64,000 nt of DNA from CAYRTD01 sp964528675 (GCA_964528675.1 CAZGTU010000002.1:70580-134579), one strand, 5' to 3'. Positions 28,263-39,309 are shown, counted from the stretch's first letter. Numbers and translations are program-made. Notes: generated by a model from the sequence alone, not told the origin.

Positions 28263-31200
28263 ATGAGTACAGCAAGAAAAATACTGATTGTTTTAATATC
28301 TATGATATTTCTTTCACACAATATCATAGCACAACAGAAAACTATTGTCAGAGGTAAAGTAACAGAAAAAGGAAGTAATGAGCCCGTTATCGGAGCTACA
28401 ATTGTTGAAAGGGATGCCCAGGGCCGTATTATCAACGGAACAATCGCCGATGTGAATGGAAATTATGTATTGGAGGTAGCTAATCCCAATGATACAATGT
28501 CAATTAGTTTTGTAGGTTACGAAACCAAAACTATAGTTCCCGGTTCACGAACTTCTATTAATATAGAATTAGCACCAAAAGCTATAGGCCTAGAAGAGAT
28601 TAGGATCACCGCCAAGTCTACAGCAAAAGACTTGATGACAGGTATATCTGAAAGGGATAGAACCAGTTCATCTGCAACTATCGAAATGGATGAGCTTAAA
28701 GGTATGGCTACTGTTTCTGTTGGTGATGCTCTACAAGGCCAGGTATCCGGTCTTGATATTGTGGCTGCTTCCGGAGATCCTGGTAGTGGATCAAGTATCG
28801 TCATCAGGGGAATGGGATCACTTGGTAATGCAAATCCTCTTATTGTTGTTGATGGAATCCCTCAGGATATCAGAGTTGACCCTGACTTTAATTTTCAGGC
28901 TGCTGACCAACAGGATCTTGGAAATCTTGTCAATATAGCTCCTCAGGATATCAAATCCGTTGAGGTCCTTAAAGATGCAGCTTCCACAGCTGTATGGGGT
29001 TCCAAAGGAGCGGATGGAGTATTGATAATCAATACCCACGAGGGGCGAAAGAGCAGTGCTATTAGTTTTGATTACCAGTATAAAATTGATGCTAATATTC
29101 AACCCCCGCCAATACCAATGCTGAATGGTGATGAATATATAACCATGCAATTGGAAGAATTGCATAACTCCCGGGGAATATTTGATGTCCCAGCTCAAAT
29201 AGCATATGACAGAGATTATATTGATTTTTACAATTATTCTGCAAACACAAACTGGATAGAGGAAATTACCAGGGATTCATATACACATGATCATTTTTTG
29301 AGAATGTCGGGAGGTAGTGATAATACCACGTATTATACTTCATTGAATTATCAGAAAAACTATGGTACCACAATAAACAATGCTTTTCAGCGACTATCAT
29401 TAAGAGTAAATATAGATTATGAACTTTCTACCAAGCTAAGATTTGCCACCAATTTTAATTATTCCAACACCGACAGAGAAGGTAATCCCAGGGTTGGCGG
29501 CCGCAATGTAAGATCAATGTCCTATATAAAAGCTCCGAACATGGCAATACTGGAGCATGATTCCGAAGGTAGGCTGACAGGAGAATATTTTATTCCGATT
29601 GAAAGTTACCAGGGAAGGGGTTCTGAGTACTTTAATCCTGTAGCTATTGCCAATTATGGTATTGATGATCAAATGGCTAATCAGATAGAAAACAGTTTTA
29701 TTCTTTATTATGATATTGTCGATTGGCTTATGTTTCAGCAAACGGTTTCATTTTCCTATATAAACAGTAAGGACAATTCATTCATACCTTATAATGCGAT
29801 TGGAGATGATTGGCTTGAAAGCAGTATTAATAATGCATCAGAAGGCAATTCATTAGATAGCAGGCTTTTATCAAGATCTCAGCTCTTTTTTACTCCTTTC
29901 AGCAGGAATCGAACCCATAAACTCACCGCAGTGGCTATGGCAGTAGTGGAACAGAAACAAAATGAATGGATGTTCATTTCCAGCAGTAAAAGTCCGAAAC
30001 TTTCTATAGAGGATCCTGCCGCCGGATCAGTAATCAGTTCGATAAATTCCGGAAGTTCAGAGTCCAGACTTTTTGGCTTACTGGGAAGTGTTAATTATGT
30101 CCTTAAAAATCGCTACATTCTTTCTGCCAATTTAAGAGCTGATGCAGATTCAAAATTCGGAACCAGCAACAGGTGGGGACTTTTTCCCAGTGTATCTGCT
30201 GGATGGAGGTTCAAGATGGAACCCTTTGCTTCTGGATGGAATGTGGTCGATAATGACTCAAAATTGAGGTTCAGCGTCGGGCAGTCCGGAAAGGCACCGG
30301 GAAGTGCTTATGCAAGATTTGCACAATATGAAAGCCAGACACAGTACATGGATGACCCTGCAATACGACCCGGTCAGATTCAACTTGATAATTTAAAATG
30401 GCAAACTGTAACTCAATGGAATGCCGGATTGGATCTGTCTTTTCTGAATGAAAGGATAATGTTAACAGCGGATGCTTATCTAAAAAGAACCAGCGACCTC
30501 TTATGGAGTAATTATTCAATTCCTGCTTCTTCAGGATTTACAACTTTAAGATATTATAATGGTGGTGAGCTGGAGAATAAAGGCTGGGAATTACTTGTTA
30601 ACGGGGTCGTTGTGAGGCGCAATAATATTAGAGTCGGTCTAAATTTTAATATTACGCGTAATATCAACCGATTTTTAAAGTTTCCAGAAAATTTCAACGA
30701 AGAAAGATCTGTTTCCATAGGAAATGGAGAATATCCAAGAAAAGCTGAGATCGGTAAACCTATAGGATCTTTCTATGGTTTCAGATACCTTGGAGTTTGG
30801 CCTTCTGATGCAGCAGTTATAGCAACTGATGAGAACGGGAACGTATTGCTTGATGGAAATGGTGAGTCAATGCCATTAACTTACAAAGAAAGTTACAAGT
30901 TTCAGGGAGGAGATTCGAAATATGAGGACTTTAATCATGACGGCACAATTGACATTCTTGATGCTGTATATATCGGAGACTCATCACCTGAATTTACCGG
31001 TGGATTTGGTGGGAATGTAAATTATAAGCGCTTGAGTGCTTCGGTATTTTTCCATTACCGGATGGGATTTGATATTGTAAACAGGATTGCGATTGAGACC
31101 CAGGGTATGAATAACAGAAATAATCAAAGTAAGGCTGTTCTTCACAGGTGGAGAAGACAGGGACAGGATGAACCTGATATGCTGCCACGGGCATATATGG

Positions 31201-31490
31201 ATCATCCTGCAAATAATCTGGGATCCGACAGATATGTAGAAAGGGGTGATTTCCTGAGATTGAATAATGTAAACCTCCGGTATTCTTTAAAACCCGAAAT
31301 TGTTGAAAGACTGCATTTAAACTCTTTTGAAATTGCTTTTATTATGAGAAAGATATTGACTTTCACGAATTATACCGGTCAGGATCCGGAAATCGGGGCG
31401 GTGGGTGATGATCCTTTCTGGATGGGAGAAGACAGGGCCAGAACTCCTGTGCCAAAAATATATGCTATAAGTTTTAGTTTAGGTTTTTAA
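28263..31490 (+). CDS. SusC/RagA family TonB-linked outer membrane transporter (1)
   Basis: 1075 residues: signal peptide (ending NIIAQ), CarboxypepD_reg-like domain (about 28-105, RGKVTEKGSNEPVIGATI), then the plug (about 125-270) with DALQGQVSGLDIV, VIRGMGSLGNANPLIVVDG and IKSVEVLKDAASTAVWGSKG, then a 22-strand-type barrel ending in ISFSLGF with C-terminal Phe. It imports oligomers across the outer membrane using TonB energy, in complex with the SusD lipoprotein encoded 13 bases downstream. It lacks an N-terminal STN domain, so it should not signal through FecR itself. Confidence 0.97.
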   Translation: MSTARKILIVLISMIFLSHNIIAQQKTIVRGKVTEKGSNEPVIGATIVERDAQGRIINGTIADVNGNYVLEVANPNDTMSISFVGYETKTIVPGSRTSINIELAPKAIGLEEIRITAKSTAKDLMTGISERDRTSSSATIEMDELKGMATVSVGDALQGQVSGLDIVAASGDPGSGSSIVIRGMGSLGNANPLIVVDGIPQDIRVDPDFNFQAADQQDLGNLVNIAPQDIKSVEVLKDAASTAVWGSKGADGVLIINTHEGRKSSAISFDYQYKIDANIQPPPIPMLNGDEYITMQLEELHNSRGIFDVPAQIAYDRDYIDFYNYSANTNWIEEITRDSYTHDHFLRMSGGSDNTTYYTSLNYQKNYGTTINNAFQRLSLRVNIDYELSTKLRFATNFNYSNTDREGNPRVGGRNVRSMSYIKAPNMAILEHDSEGRLTGEYFIPIESYQGRGSEYFNPVAIANYGIDDQMANQIENSFILYYDIVDWLMFQQTVSFSYINSKDNSFIPYNAIGDDWLESSINNASEGNSLDSRLLSRSQLFFTPFSRNRTHKLTAVAMAVVEQKQNEWMFISSSKSPKLSIEDPAAGSVISSINSGSSESRLFGLLGSVNYVLKNRYILSANLRADADSKFGTSNRWGLFPSVSAGWRFKMEPFASGWNVVDNDSKLRFSVGQSGKAPGSAYARFAQYESQTQYMDDPAIRPGQIQLDNLKWQTVTQWNAGLDLSFLNERIMLTADAYLKRTSDLLWSNYSIPASSGFTTLRYYNGGELENKGWELLVNGVVVRRNNIRVGLNFNITRNINRFLKFPENFNEERSVSIGNGEYPRKAEIGKPIGSFYGFRYLGVWPSDAAVIATDENGNVLLDGNGESMPLTYKESYKFQGGDSKYEDFNHDGTIDILDAVYIGDSSPEFTGGFGGNVNYKRLSASVFFHYRMGFDIVNRIAIETQGMNNRNNQSKAVLHRWRRQGQDEPDMLPRAYMDHPANNLGSDRYVERGDFLRLNNVNLRYSLKPEIVERLHLNSFEIAFIMRKILTFTNYTGQDPEIGAVGDDPFWMGEDRARTPVPKIYAISFSLGF

Positions 31491-31503
31491 AAAAAATATT
31501 AAA

Positions 31504-32976
31504 GTGAGATTCATAAAGAAAATATCATACACATTTATTGCTTTGAGTCTTATCATGAGTGTGAATTCCTGTGAAGATTGGCTGGATCTAATGCCACCCG
31601 ATGGTCTGGTAAAAGACGAATACTGGAAGTCCAAGGAGGATGTCAAGGCTGTTTTAATGGCTTCATACAGAGGTTTTTCCGCTATGTCATATCGCTTATT
31701 TTACTATGGAGAACTCAGGGCAGATATGATTGGGGAAGGATCACTAATGAGATCAGATTACAGAAGTATATATCAGGGTAATTTATATCCCGATAACTGG
31801 CTTGTCAACTGGTCCAATTTCTATAGTATAATCAATTATTGCAATACCCTACTAAAGTATGCTCCGGGGGTGAAAAATGAAGATCCGACATTTTCTAATT
31901 ATACTTACGAAACCTATCGTTCAGAGGCCATCTTTCTGAGAAGCCTGGCCTATTTTTATCTGGTCATGATTTACAAGGAAGTTCCCCTGATAATGGAGGC
32001 ATCGGATACAGATGCACAGAATTTTTTTCCTGCAAAAACCAATGAAGAAATCATTCTTGAAAGGATAAATGAAGATCTTCTCGGAATAATTAATACCCTG
32101 CCGCGTGAATATGAGACAAATGACAAAACCCGGGGAAGGGCAACGCAGGCTGCGGCATATGCTTTGCTTGCTGATATCGCCCTATGGAACTTTAATTATG
32201 AAGAATGCATCGAATATGTAGAACAAATTGAAAAAAATGAACTGTATAAACTTGTGCCGGGAGGAGACTGGTTTAAAATATTCAGTGAAGGAAACACTCT
32301 GGAGGGAATTTTTGAATTGCAGTTTGATGAAGGTCTTGGTCAGAGTAATTTTATTTATAATGAAACACGATATGATTATGTAGCTGCGGGAGATTATGCT
32401 TTAAGGCTTCTGACACCCAAAATATCCCAGGAAATAATCCGGGGTAATGGATCATTAAGGCCAAGTGATAAGATGATCTGGAAATATACAGGTGCTGCTC
32501 CCGATCGTCTTTCTTTGAGGCCCGGTAATGAAGCTGGAAGTGCCAATTACATAATTTACAGACTGGCAGGTGTTAAGTTGATGAAAGCTGAAGCATTGTC
32601 CCAACTGGGTAGATATAATGAAGCCCTTACTTTAGTAAATGAGATTAGAAATAGGGCATTTGTACAGCCTATAGCAGATGTTACGGAAACGCGCCAGGCC
32701 TACGAAGATCTTATTCTTGAAGAAAGAGCCAGGGAACTTGCTTTTGAAGGTAAGAGATGGTATGATCTTTTACGAATGGGAAGGAGGAATAATTATGCAA
32801 GAAAGGACAAATTGATTGAAATTATTATAAAAGACCTTCCCGCAACACAAAAGCGGGTTATGGCATCAAAACTTACCGATCCCTACGGATGGTATTGGCC
32901 AATATATCAATCGGAAATCGAAAATAATCCAAATTTATTACAGAATCCTTATTATCAAACATATGGTGAAGATTAA
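31504..32976 (+). CDS. SusD/RagB family nutrient-binding lipoprotein (1)
   Basis: 490 residues beginning with GTG; no closer ATG preserves the signal peptide. The lipobox SVNSC gives Cys23, then the SusD start EDWLDLMPPDGLVKDEYW. TPR-like helices (about 75-230) include YRSEAIFLRSLAYFYLV, and the C-terminal SusD domain has LILEERARELAFEGKRWYDLLRMGR. It caps the partner SusC and binds ligand at the surface. The 3' end overlaps the following fasciclin gene by 14 bases, supporting co-translation. Confidence 0.96.
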   Translation: MRFIKKISYTFIALSLIMSVNSCEDWLDLMPPDGLVKDEYWKSKEDVKAVLMASYRGFSAMSYRLFYYGELRADMIGEGSLMRSDYRSIYQGNLYPDNWLVNWSNFYSIINYCNTLLKYAPGVKNEDPTFSNYTYETYRSEAIFLRSLAYFYLVMIYKEVPLIMEASDTDAQNFFPAKTNEEIILERINEDLLGIINTLPREYETNDKTRGRATQAAAYALLADIALWNFNYEECIEYVEQIEKNELYKLVPGGDWFKIFSEGNTLEGIFELQFDEGLGQSNFIYNETRYDYVAAGDYALRLLTPKISQEIIRGNGSLRPSDKMIWKYTGAAPDRLSLRPGNEAGSANYIIYRLAGVKLMKAEALSQLGRYNEALTLVNEIRNRAFVQPIADVTETRQAYEDLILEERARELAFEGKRWYDLLRMGRRNNYARKDKLIEIIIKDLPATQKRVMASKLTDPYGWYWPIYQSEIENNPNLLQNPYYQTYGED

Positions 32977-34552
32977 CAGATATATTTATATGTTTTCCTG
33001 CCTTGCGATCTGTTTGCTGATCTTTTCGCATTGTGAGGAAGAGTTGCCCGTTCGGTCATTCTATCATGAAGAAGATGAATCCATTATGAAATATATAAGT
33101 TTACATGAAGAAAAGTATTCAAGCTTTATTCAGATTCTGGAGGTAAGTAACATTGACAGAACACTTACAGCCCAGAATCCTCATGGGGCAAAATATACTC
33201 TCTTTTTACCAGACAATGATGCAATAGATCGGTTTCTTGATAAGAATGAAAAATATGATAATATAGAAGAATTGCTATCAGACTCTTTGTATGTCAATGC
33301 ATTGGCAAGGTATCATGTGTTAAACCTGGGTTTAAATTCAAATGATTTTCCTTTTGGTGCATTACCCGATACAACCTTATCAGGTCACTTGTTGTCAATG
33401 GGTTTTGAAGTAGTAGCAGATACAACTCAATATATTTTAAATAATAATGCTCCTATAACCCTTCCAAATATTGAATTAACCAATGGATATATTCACATTA
33501 TCGGAGAGGTACTTTCACCAATAATAATCAATAGTTATGAATGGTTGAAGGAACAGGGTAATTTTACTATCCTCGTCAGTGCTATGGAGGAAACTGGTAT
33601 TAGCGATACTTTCAATGCTATTTCAGGAAATGGCAATTCCCAGGTAATTGAAAACACAGTATTGGCCGAATCCGATGAAGTGTTTAATAAATCAGGGATA
33701 TATTCTCTTGATGATCTTAAAGAAAGAGTGAGTGATTCTACAAATTATACGGATTATTCTAATGGCTTGCATCAATTTATTGCATATCATATACTTGGTG
33801 AAAATTACTTTCTTAATGATTTTGAAGGAGACAATAGTAATTACAACACCTATGGAAGTCTTCCGGTAAAAATAAACGGGACCAGTATAGACATAAAGGT
33901 AAATGAAGGAGTTGCGAGCTTTGATACCATTGTTGAAGGGAATGATACCACTGTTATTGATTTTATTAATATTGATTATGATAACAGCAATATCCTTACC
34001 CGCAATGGGGCTATTCATTTGATAACTGAGGTCCTGTTTTTGCATAAACCATCACGATCGAACAGGATATTCGAATTTTATGAAGACCCGGTAATCAAGA
34101 GAGCCAGCTCTGTTTTACGTGAGCATATTTTTGATGAACCCGGGGAGTTTACAAAGATATGGTGGGATGGTGTAGAATCTATCAATTATTTCAAATCCTC
34201 ATCTGAAATTTTAGGATGCTCGAATAATGATTACTTAAAGATTGATGGGGATTTTATCATAACATATGAGATTCCTAAAATTCTTCCGGGAAAATACGCT
34301 TTACGAATCAATTGTGATTCAAGAGGAGAAAATAATGCAACCATACAGGTATATCTTGACGGAAAAAAGATTGGAAGGGACATTGATCTTACCTCAGGAG
34401 CAAAAGAAGGAGAGTTTGTTAATGATGAAGCATCAGAATCAATTCTGATCGGTCATGTGGAATTTTCAAACTATACAGAACATGAGATTAGAATACAACC
34501 CCTGATCAATGGAATTTTTATCTGGGACTATATAGCTTTCATAAAGGAATGA
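32963..34552 (+). CDS. Fasciclin lipoprotein with C-terminal beta-sandwich domain (a)
   Basis: 529 residues, lipobox IFSHC (Cys24). Two FAS1-like domains: about 40-185 (AKYTLFLPDNDAIDRFL, ending GYIHIIGEVLSP) and 190-365 (with NGAIHLITEVLF). The last 150 residues are a separate beta-rich unit (DGDFIITYEIPKILPGKYAL, then IQVYLDGKKIGRDIDL) that resembles a carbohydrate-binding jelly roll or the DUF-type domain found after FAS1 units in SusCD loci. The start lies inside the SusD gene; GTG 32966 is an alternative. Role inferred: a surface glycan- or protein-binding partner of SusCD. Confidence 0.85.
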   Translation: MVKINRYIYMFSCLAICLLIFSHCEEELPVRSFYHEEDESIMKYISLHEEKYSSFIQILEVSNIDRTLTAQNPHGAKYTLFLPDNDAIDRFLDKNEKYDNIEELLSDSLYVNALARYHVLNLGLNSNDFPFGALPDTTLSGHLLSMGFEVVADTTQYILNNNAPITLPNIELTNGYIHIIGEVLSPIIINSYEWLKEQGNFTILVSAMEETGISDTFNAISGNGNSQVIENTVLAESDEVFNKSGIYSLDDLKERVSDSTNYTDYSNGLHQFIAYHILGENYFLNDFEGDNSNYNTYGSLPVKINGTSIDIKVNEGVASFDTIVEGNDTTVIDFINIDYDNSNILTRNGAIHLITEVLFLHKPSRSNRIFEFYEDPVIKRASSVLREHIFDEPGEFTKIWWDGVESINYFKSSSEILGCSNNDYLKIDGDFIITYEIPKILPGKYALRINCDSRGENNATIQVYLDGKKIGRDIDLTSGAKEGEFVNDEASESILIGHVEFSNYTEHEIRIQPLINGIFIWDYIAFIKE

Positions 34553-36132
34553 TCATGAGAATAAATATGAATTATATTATTATATTAATTTTTGCTTGTT
34601 GTTTTTTTTCCTGTTCTGAACCTTGGGAAAAACATTATTTGAATAACGAAGCAAGTGTTGATTCATACCTCTGGGATACATTAAGCAATAATGGCGAATT
34701 TTCTGAATTTATGAATTTTGTTGAACTGTATGGTTTGAAAGATTATATTACAACAACAAATTCAAAAACCCTTTTTATCCCTGGTAATGAAGCTTTTAAT
34801 CGTTACCTGAATGCAGAGGATACCAGCGGTTTTCGTAAGGTACTTTTATACCATATTTCTCCCACACTTATGCCTGTAAGATCTATTGAAACCAATAGAA
34901 AACTTCTTACTGCTTCAGGAAAGTATTCACTTATTGAAAACAGGAATAACCAGTATACATTCGATGGAATAGAAATTACCTATTCAAGTAATTTGTACAA
35001 GGATGGCAGGTATTATAAAATATCAGAGGTGGTAAAACCAAAACCCAATCTCTATGAGTATATTGACCAGATTAATCCTATGATAATCATATATGTTGAT
35101 AAGCAGGACACAATAATCCTGGACCTTGAAGAGAGTAAACCAATTGATTTTACTGAAGAAGGTCAAACAATTTATGATTCTGTCATTAATGTTGAAAACA
35201 GATTTGAACAAGAGTTTTTCCAGATCTCTGAAGAATTCAGGGATAGAAATGCTACAGTTATCATTCCCACAATGGAACAATATAATAATGCACTCAATGA
35301 AATGGCTCTGGATCTGGGTGGCGTTTTTACCGGTTATGAAAACATACCGGAAGAGTGGCAATTAGATGTATTGATCCCTTACCTGTTAAAAAAAGGTTTT
35401 TACGGTGGAATAGTTGATGCGGAAGACTTCCTTATGGAGGATAAGATCCAGAACATTATTGGGGATTCAGTTAGAATAGATTTTGATATTGATCCCGAAT
35501 CAAGGTTTATTGCCAGCAATGGAATATCTTATAAATATGCTTCTTATAATATTGACGATTCATTATACATGGGAGAAAGGATCATAGAAGGTGAAAGTCT
35601 GGTTGATTCTGTGGGGTTTCATAGATATGCATGGAATGATAAGGTGAAGGTTAGTGGTAGAACAGATTATCAACCTGTGCAGTATTATGTCGAGGATGTA
35701 GCTTCAAATGATACAGTTGTTGATATTAGTTTCGAAACTGATTTCAGCGGGCAATATACAGTGGAAATAACATTTGAGGATGTCTTTCCAGGAGAATATC
35801 AATTGCTTTGGAGATCTAATTACAGAACATCAGGAGTGTATGCGGTTTATGTCAATGGAGAAAAACCATTGGATGCCGGTGGTATTCCTCATACTGAATT
35901 TGATACCTATAGCATGAGTGGATCTGTTTTTAGCATAATTCCTGGCAGAAAATTTTGGCCTGAAAAGGGATTTAATTCTAAAGATTTTCTTGTCAACAAT
36001 TTGACAGATTATGGAGATGTTGTTGTGAAACTGGAATATCTAAGGCCAGGCCAGGGAAGTGATCCTGGCCTGAGCATTGATTTTATTGGTTTGATCCCGA
36101 TGAGCATTGCAGAACAAGAACCTACACCCTAA
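34549..36132 (+). CDS. Fasciclin lipoprotein with C-terminal beta-sandwich domain (b)
   Basis: 527 residues, lipobox CFFSC (Cys22). FAS1-like domains at about 35-170 (SKTLFIPGNEAFNRYL, LLYHISPTLMPV) and 185-370 (NATVIIPTMEQYNNAL). The C-terminal beta-sandwich (about 385-520) has FPGEYQLLWRSNYRTSGVYAVYV. It has the same domain order as the preceding protein but low residue identity, so the pair is old. The start overlaps the upstream stop by ATGA; ATG 34567 is a possible later start but would shorten the basic n-region. A SusC gene follows 24 bases later. Confidence 0.85.
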   Translation: MIMRINMNYIIILIFACCFFSCSEPWEKHYLNNEASVDSYLWDTLSNNGEFSEFMNFVELYGLKDYITTTNSKTLFIPGNEAFNRYLNAEDTSGFRKVLLYHISPTLMPVRSIETNRKLLTASGKYSLIENRNNQYTFDGIEITYSSNLYKDGRYYKISEVVKPKPNLYEYIDQINPMIIIYVDKQDTIILDLEESKPIDFTEEGQTIYDSVINVENRFEQEFFQISEEFRDRNATVIIPTMEQYNNALNEMALDLGGVFTGYENIPEEWQLDVLIPYLLKKGFYGGIVDAEDFLMEDKIQNIIGDSVRIDFDIDPESRFIASNGISYKYASYNIDDSLYMGERIIEGESLVDSVGFHRYAWNDKVKVSGRTDYQPVQYYVEDVASNDTVVDISFETDFSGQYTVEITFEDVFPGEYQLLWRSNYRTSGVYAVYVNGEKPLDAGGIPHTEFDTYSMSGSVFSIIPGRKFWPEKGFNSKDFLVNNLTDYGDVVVKLEYLRPGQGSDPGLSIDFIGLIPMSIAEQEPTP

Positions 36133-36156
36133 TTTTTTGAATAATTATATCAGAAT

Positions 36157-39100
36157 ATGAGCAGAATAATTAAAATATTTTTCATTACAACCTGCATTTT
36201 ACTTTTTTCTTCTGTTTCAGAATTATGGTCGCAGGATACTTTATTGGTGACCGGTAAAATTGTGGGAAATAAAAACCAAGCCCTTAAAGATGTATCTGTC
36301 AGCATTCAGGGGCATGCCATAGAACCTGTTATTACCGGTGAGGATGGTAAATTTCAGATCAAATCTCCCGGTCCCAGAGAATGGTTAATCATTACTCCGG
36401 TAGGTTCTTACAAAGGTAAAAGAGTATACCTGAATAACCGTAGTTCCCTGATAGTATCACTTGCACCCGAAGGCATAAAATCCGGTTATGATCAGATAAA
36501 GGTTGTAAATCGGAGTATGCTGAGAAGAGATATTGTCGGATCATTTACAGATGTTTCTATAGAAGGAATTGATAAGTCATCTGTTCATTCTGTCGATCAG
36601 TATTTTCAGGGTAGAGTGCCAGGAATGTACGTTATTAATCATTCAGGAATGCCGGGCATGGCAAGCAATGTTCGTATCAGAGGGGTAAATTCAATGCTTA
36701 CTAATAATAACCCCCTATTCATCATTGATGGTATGCCAATTGAACAGCCCGGATTGATGGATTCGAAATTGGACGGATATGCCTACAACCCCTTAAGTAA
36801 TATCAATCCTTCCGATATTACCCGGATCACGGTTCTTAAAGATCCTTTATTTACTTCTTTATATGGCAGCAAAGGATCTAATGGTGTGATTCTAATTCAG
36901 ACACTCGAACCTGAAGCGACCAGGACAGTCATTGATGTGTCTTACAGGACAGGAATTAATCGTATTCCGAAAACCATACCGCAGCTTGATAACCATCAAT
37001 ATAAGTCTTTGGCCAATGAAATTCTAATGACTTCAGGTAAAAAAGAAGAGTTTTTCGAAGAACAATACCCCGGGTTATATATTACCGGGGAGGATGAAGG
37101 CTTTTTCAAATATCAACATAATACTGACTGGCAGGATCTCCTTTTTTCTCCTTCTATAATGAATAATGTTTTTGTCCGGGTGAAGGGTGGAGGAGATCAG
37201 GCTAAATTCGGACTTTCTCTGGGTAATACGAACGATAAAGGTATCTATGATAATACAGGCTATAATCGTATTAATCTTCGATTTCTTACCAGGCTCGATG
37301 TAGTTCAGTGGTTCAGGTTGGATATAAATGCAAACCTTACTTATAGTAATATTAATCTTAGAGAATCGGCCATTACCAAACAAACGAACCCAATTCTTAC
37401 AAGTTTATCAAAATCACCCTTATTAAATCCTTATAAATATGATGAGGAAGGAAACAGACTTAATATAATCGATGAGGTTGATGAACTTGCTACCAGTAAT
37501 CCATTGGCTGTCATTAATGAATTCGAGGGGGGCAATACTAATTATAGGTTTATAGCTCTTGTTAAAGGGCAGGCTGATGTATCAAATTATATGCAATTGA
37601 ATTCCATTGTGGGATTAAATCTGAACTCAGCCAAAGAGTTTGTGTTTATGCCAAATATCGGAATGGACCTTTATTATAATAATGAGGCACATAATGTTTC
37701 CCAGAGCGTTAGTAACTATCTTAATTCATTTTATACAGATAATCATCTTGTATTCAATAAAGATTACGGACTTAATAATTTTAACTTCACAGCGGGTGTG
37801 CGGGTAAATACCAATACATTTCAAAGCGATTGGGGCGAAACCAGAAATGCTCCCGAAAGTGATGAATACCGCACCCTAGGCAGTGGTGAAAGTGCGCTTA
37901 GACGTATTGGTGGCCAAAATGGCAGATGGAACTGGTTATCAGGATACTTGAATTTTCACTATACCATACAGGATAAGTATTTATTCAACGCAGGAGGATC
38001 AATAGATAATTCAACACGCATAGGTGAGGAGGCTTCTGATTTGTTAATGATAGGAAATGAACCCTTCGGATTGTTTTATTCCCTTGGAGCCGGATGGCGT
38101 ATTTCAAATGAAAGCTTTCTAAAAAATATCAACGGACTTAGCAACCTAAAGTTAAGAGCATCATATGGTATTTCCGGCAATGATGACATTGGAAACTATA
38201 ATGCTTTTAGTTATTATACGGTTGTTGACTATAGGGAAACAACAGGACTTATTCCCGGTTCATTGCCAAATATGGCATTGACCTACGAAATTTACGAACA
38301 AATCAATCTTGGGTTGGATCTCTCCCTCTGGGCAAACAGAAGCAGCCTGACTTTTGATCTGTACAGGGCTCATACCGATGACATGCTATATTATCAACCA
38401 CAGGAGGCTTTTCTGGGTTATGACTATAAATTGGTAAATGGTGGAAAATTAAGAAATCAGGGCTGGGAGATTCAATTTTTTCAAAGGATTTTCGATACTG
38501 ATAATTTTAATTGGGACTTTATTATTAATTTCTCTCATTACGAAAATACAGTTCTTGATCTGGAAGGTAAGGATATTATCACATCATTTCCAGGGGGAGA
38601 GTTTGTAACCCAGGAAGGTGGATCTGTTAGTAGTTTCTACGGATACCGTTTTGAAGGGGTTTATTCCACTAATCAGGAAGCTCTGGCTGCCGGACTTGTC
38701 AATGAAAAGGGCGTTTCTTACGGTGCCGGAGATTCAAAATATCAAGACATTTCAGGACCGGATGGTTTACCTGACGGTATAATAAATTATTTTGACAAAA
38801 CAATAATCGGTTCAACAGATCCTGATTATTTTGGCGGTATTATTAATAATTTCAGATTTAAAAGGTGGTACCTGAATTTTATGGTACAATTTGTGTCTGG
38901 TAATGAGGTTTTTAATTATGTTCGTTATCAGAATGAAAGAATGACTGATCTTTCCAATCAGAGTAAAAATACTTTGAAACGATGGCAGCATGAAGGTGAT
39001 GAAACCGATGTTCCCAGGGCCCTCTGGAATGACCCGATGGGGAATTCTGCATTTTCATCAAGATGGATTGAAGATGGTTCCTACCTGAGGCTTAAAAACC

Positions 39101-39309
39101 TGACAGTGGGATATAGAATACCTTCTCAATTCCTTGTATTCAGAAATGCGGATTTCTTTTTTACTGCCACCAATCTGATAACTTTTGATGAATATCTGGG
39201 TTATGATCCCGAATTTAGTTATTCATATTTAAATATGGAACAGGGAATTGACTACGGTTTGATGCCTCAGCATCGTAATTTTTTAATAGGTGTGAAATTA
39301 GGTTTGTAA
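36157..39309 (+). CDS. SusC/RagA family TonB-linked outer membrane transporter (2)
   Basis: 1050 residues: signal peptide (ending ELWSQ), a degenerate CarboxypepD_reg-like domain (about 30-110), a plug with QGRVPGMYVINHSGMPGM, NVRIRGVNSML and ITRITVLKDPLFTSLYGSKG, and a barrel ending FLIGVKLGL. It is clearly different from the first SusC (the plug uses KDPLFTSLYGSKG rather than KDAASTAVWGSKG), so the operon carries two distinct transporters, not a recent duplicate. There is no STN domain. It is paired with the SusD 18 bases downstream. Confidence 0.95.
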   Translation: MSRIIKIFFITTCILLFSSVSELWSQDTLLVTGKIVGNKNQALKDVSVSIQGHAIEPVITGEDGKFQIKSPGPREWLIITPVGSYKGKRVYLNNRSSLIVSLAPEGIKSGYDQIKVVNRSMLRRDIVGSFTDVSIEGIDKSSVHSVDQYFQGRVPGMYVINHSGMPGMASNVRIRGVNSMLTNNNPLFIIDGMPIEQPGLMDSKLDGYAYNPLSNINPSDITRITVLKDPLFTSLYGSKGSNGVILIQTLEPEATRTVIDVSYRTGINRIPKTIPQLDNHQYKSLANEILMTSGKKEEFFEEQYPGLYITGEDEGFFKYQHNTDWQDLLFSPSIMNNVFVRVKGGGDQAKFGLSLGNTNDKGIYDNTGYNRINLRFLTRLDVVQWFRLDINANLTYSNINLRESAITKQTNPILTSLSKSPLLNPYKYDEEGNRLNIIDEVDELATSNPLAVINEFEGGNTNYRFIALVKGQADVSNYMQLNSIVGLNLNSAKEFVFMPNIGMDLYYNNEAHNVSQSVSNYLNSFYTDNHLVFNKDYGLNNFNFTAGVRVNTNTFQSDWGETRNAPESDEYRTLGSGESALRRIGGQNGRWNWLSGYLNFHYTIQDKYLFNAGGSIDNSTRIGEEASDLLMIGNEPFGLFYSLGAGWRISNESFLKNINGLSNLKLRASYGISGNDDIGNYNAFSYYTVVDYRETTGLIPGSLPNMALTYEIYEQINLGLDLSLWANRSSLTFDLYRAHTDDMLYYQPQEAFLGYDYKLVNGGKLRNQGWEIQFFQRIFDTDNFNWDFIINFSHYENTVLDLEGKDIITSFPGGEFVTQEGGSVSSFYGYRFEGVYSTNQEALAAGLVNEKGVSYGAGDSKYQDISGPDGLPDGIINYFDKTIIGSTDPDYFGGIINNFRFKRWYLNFMVQFVSGNEVFNYVRYQNERMTDLSNQSKNTLKRWQHEGDETDVPRALWNDPMGNSAFSSRWIEDGSYLRLKNLTVGYRIPSQFLVFRNADFFFTATNLITFDEYLGYDPEFSYSYLNMEQGIDYGLMPQHRNFLIGVKLGL

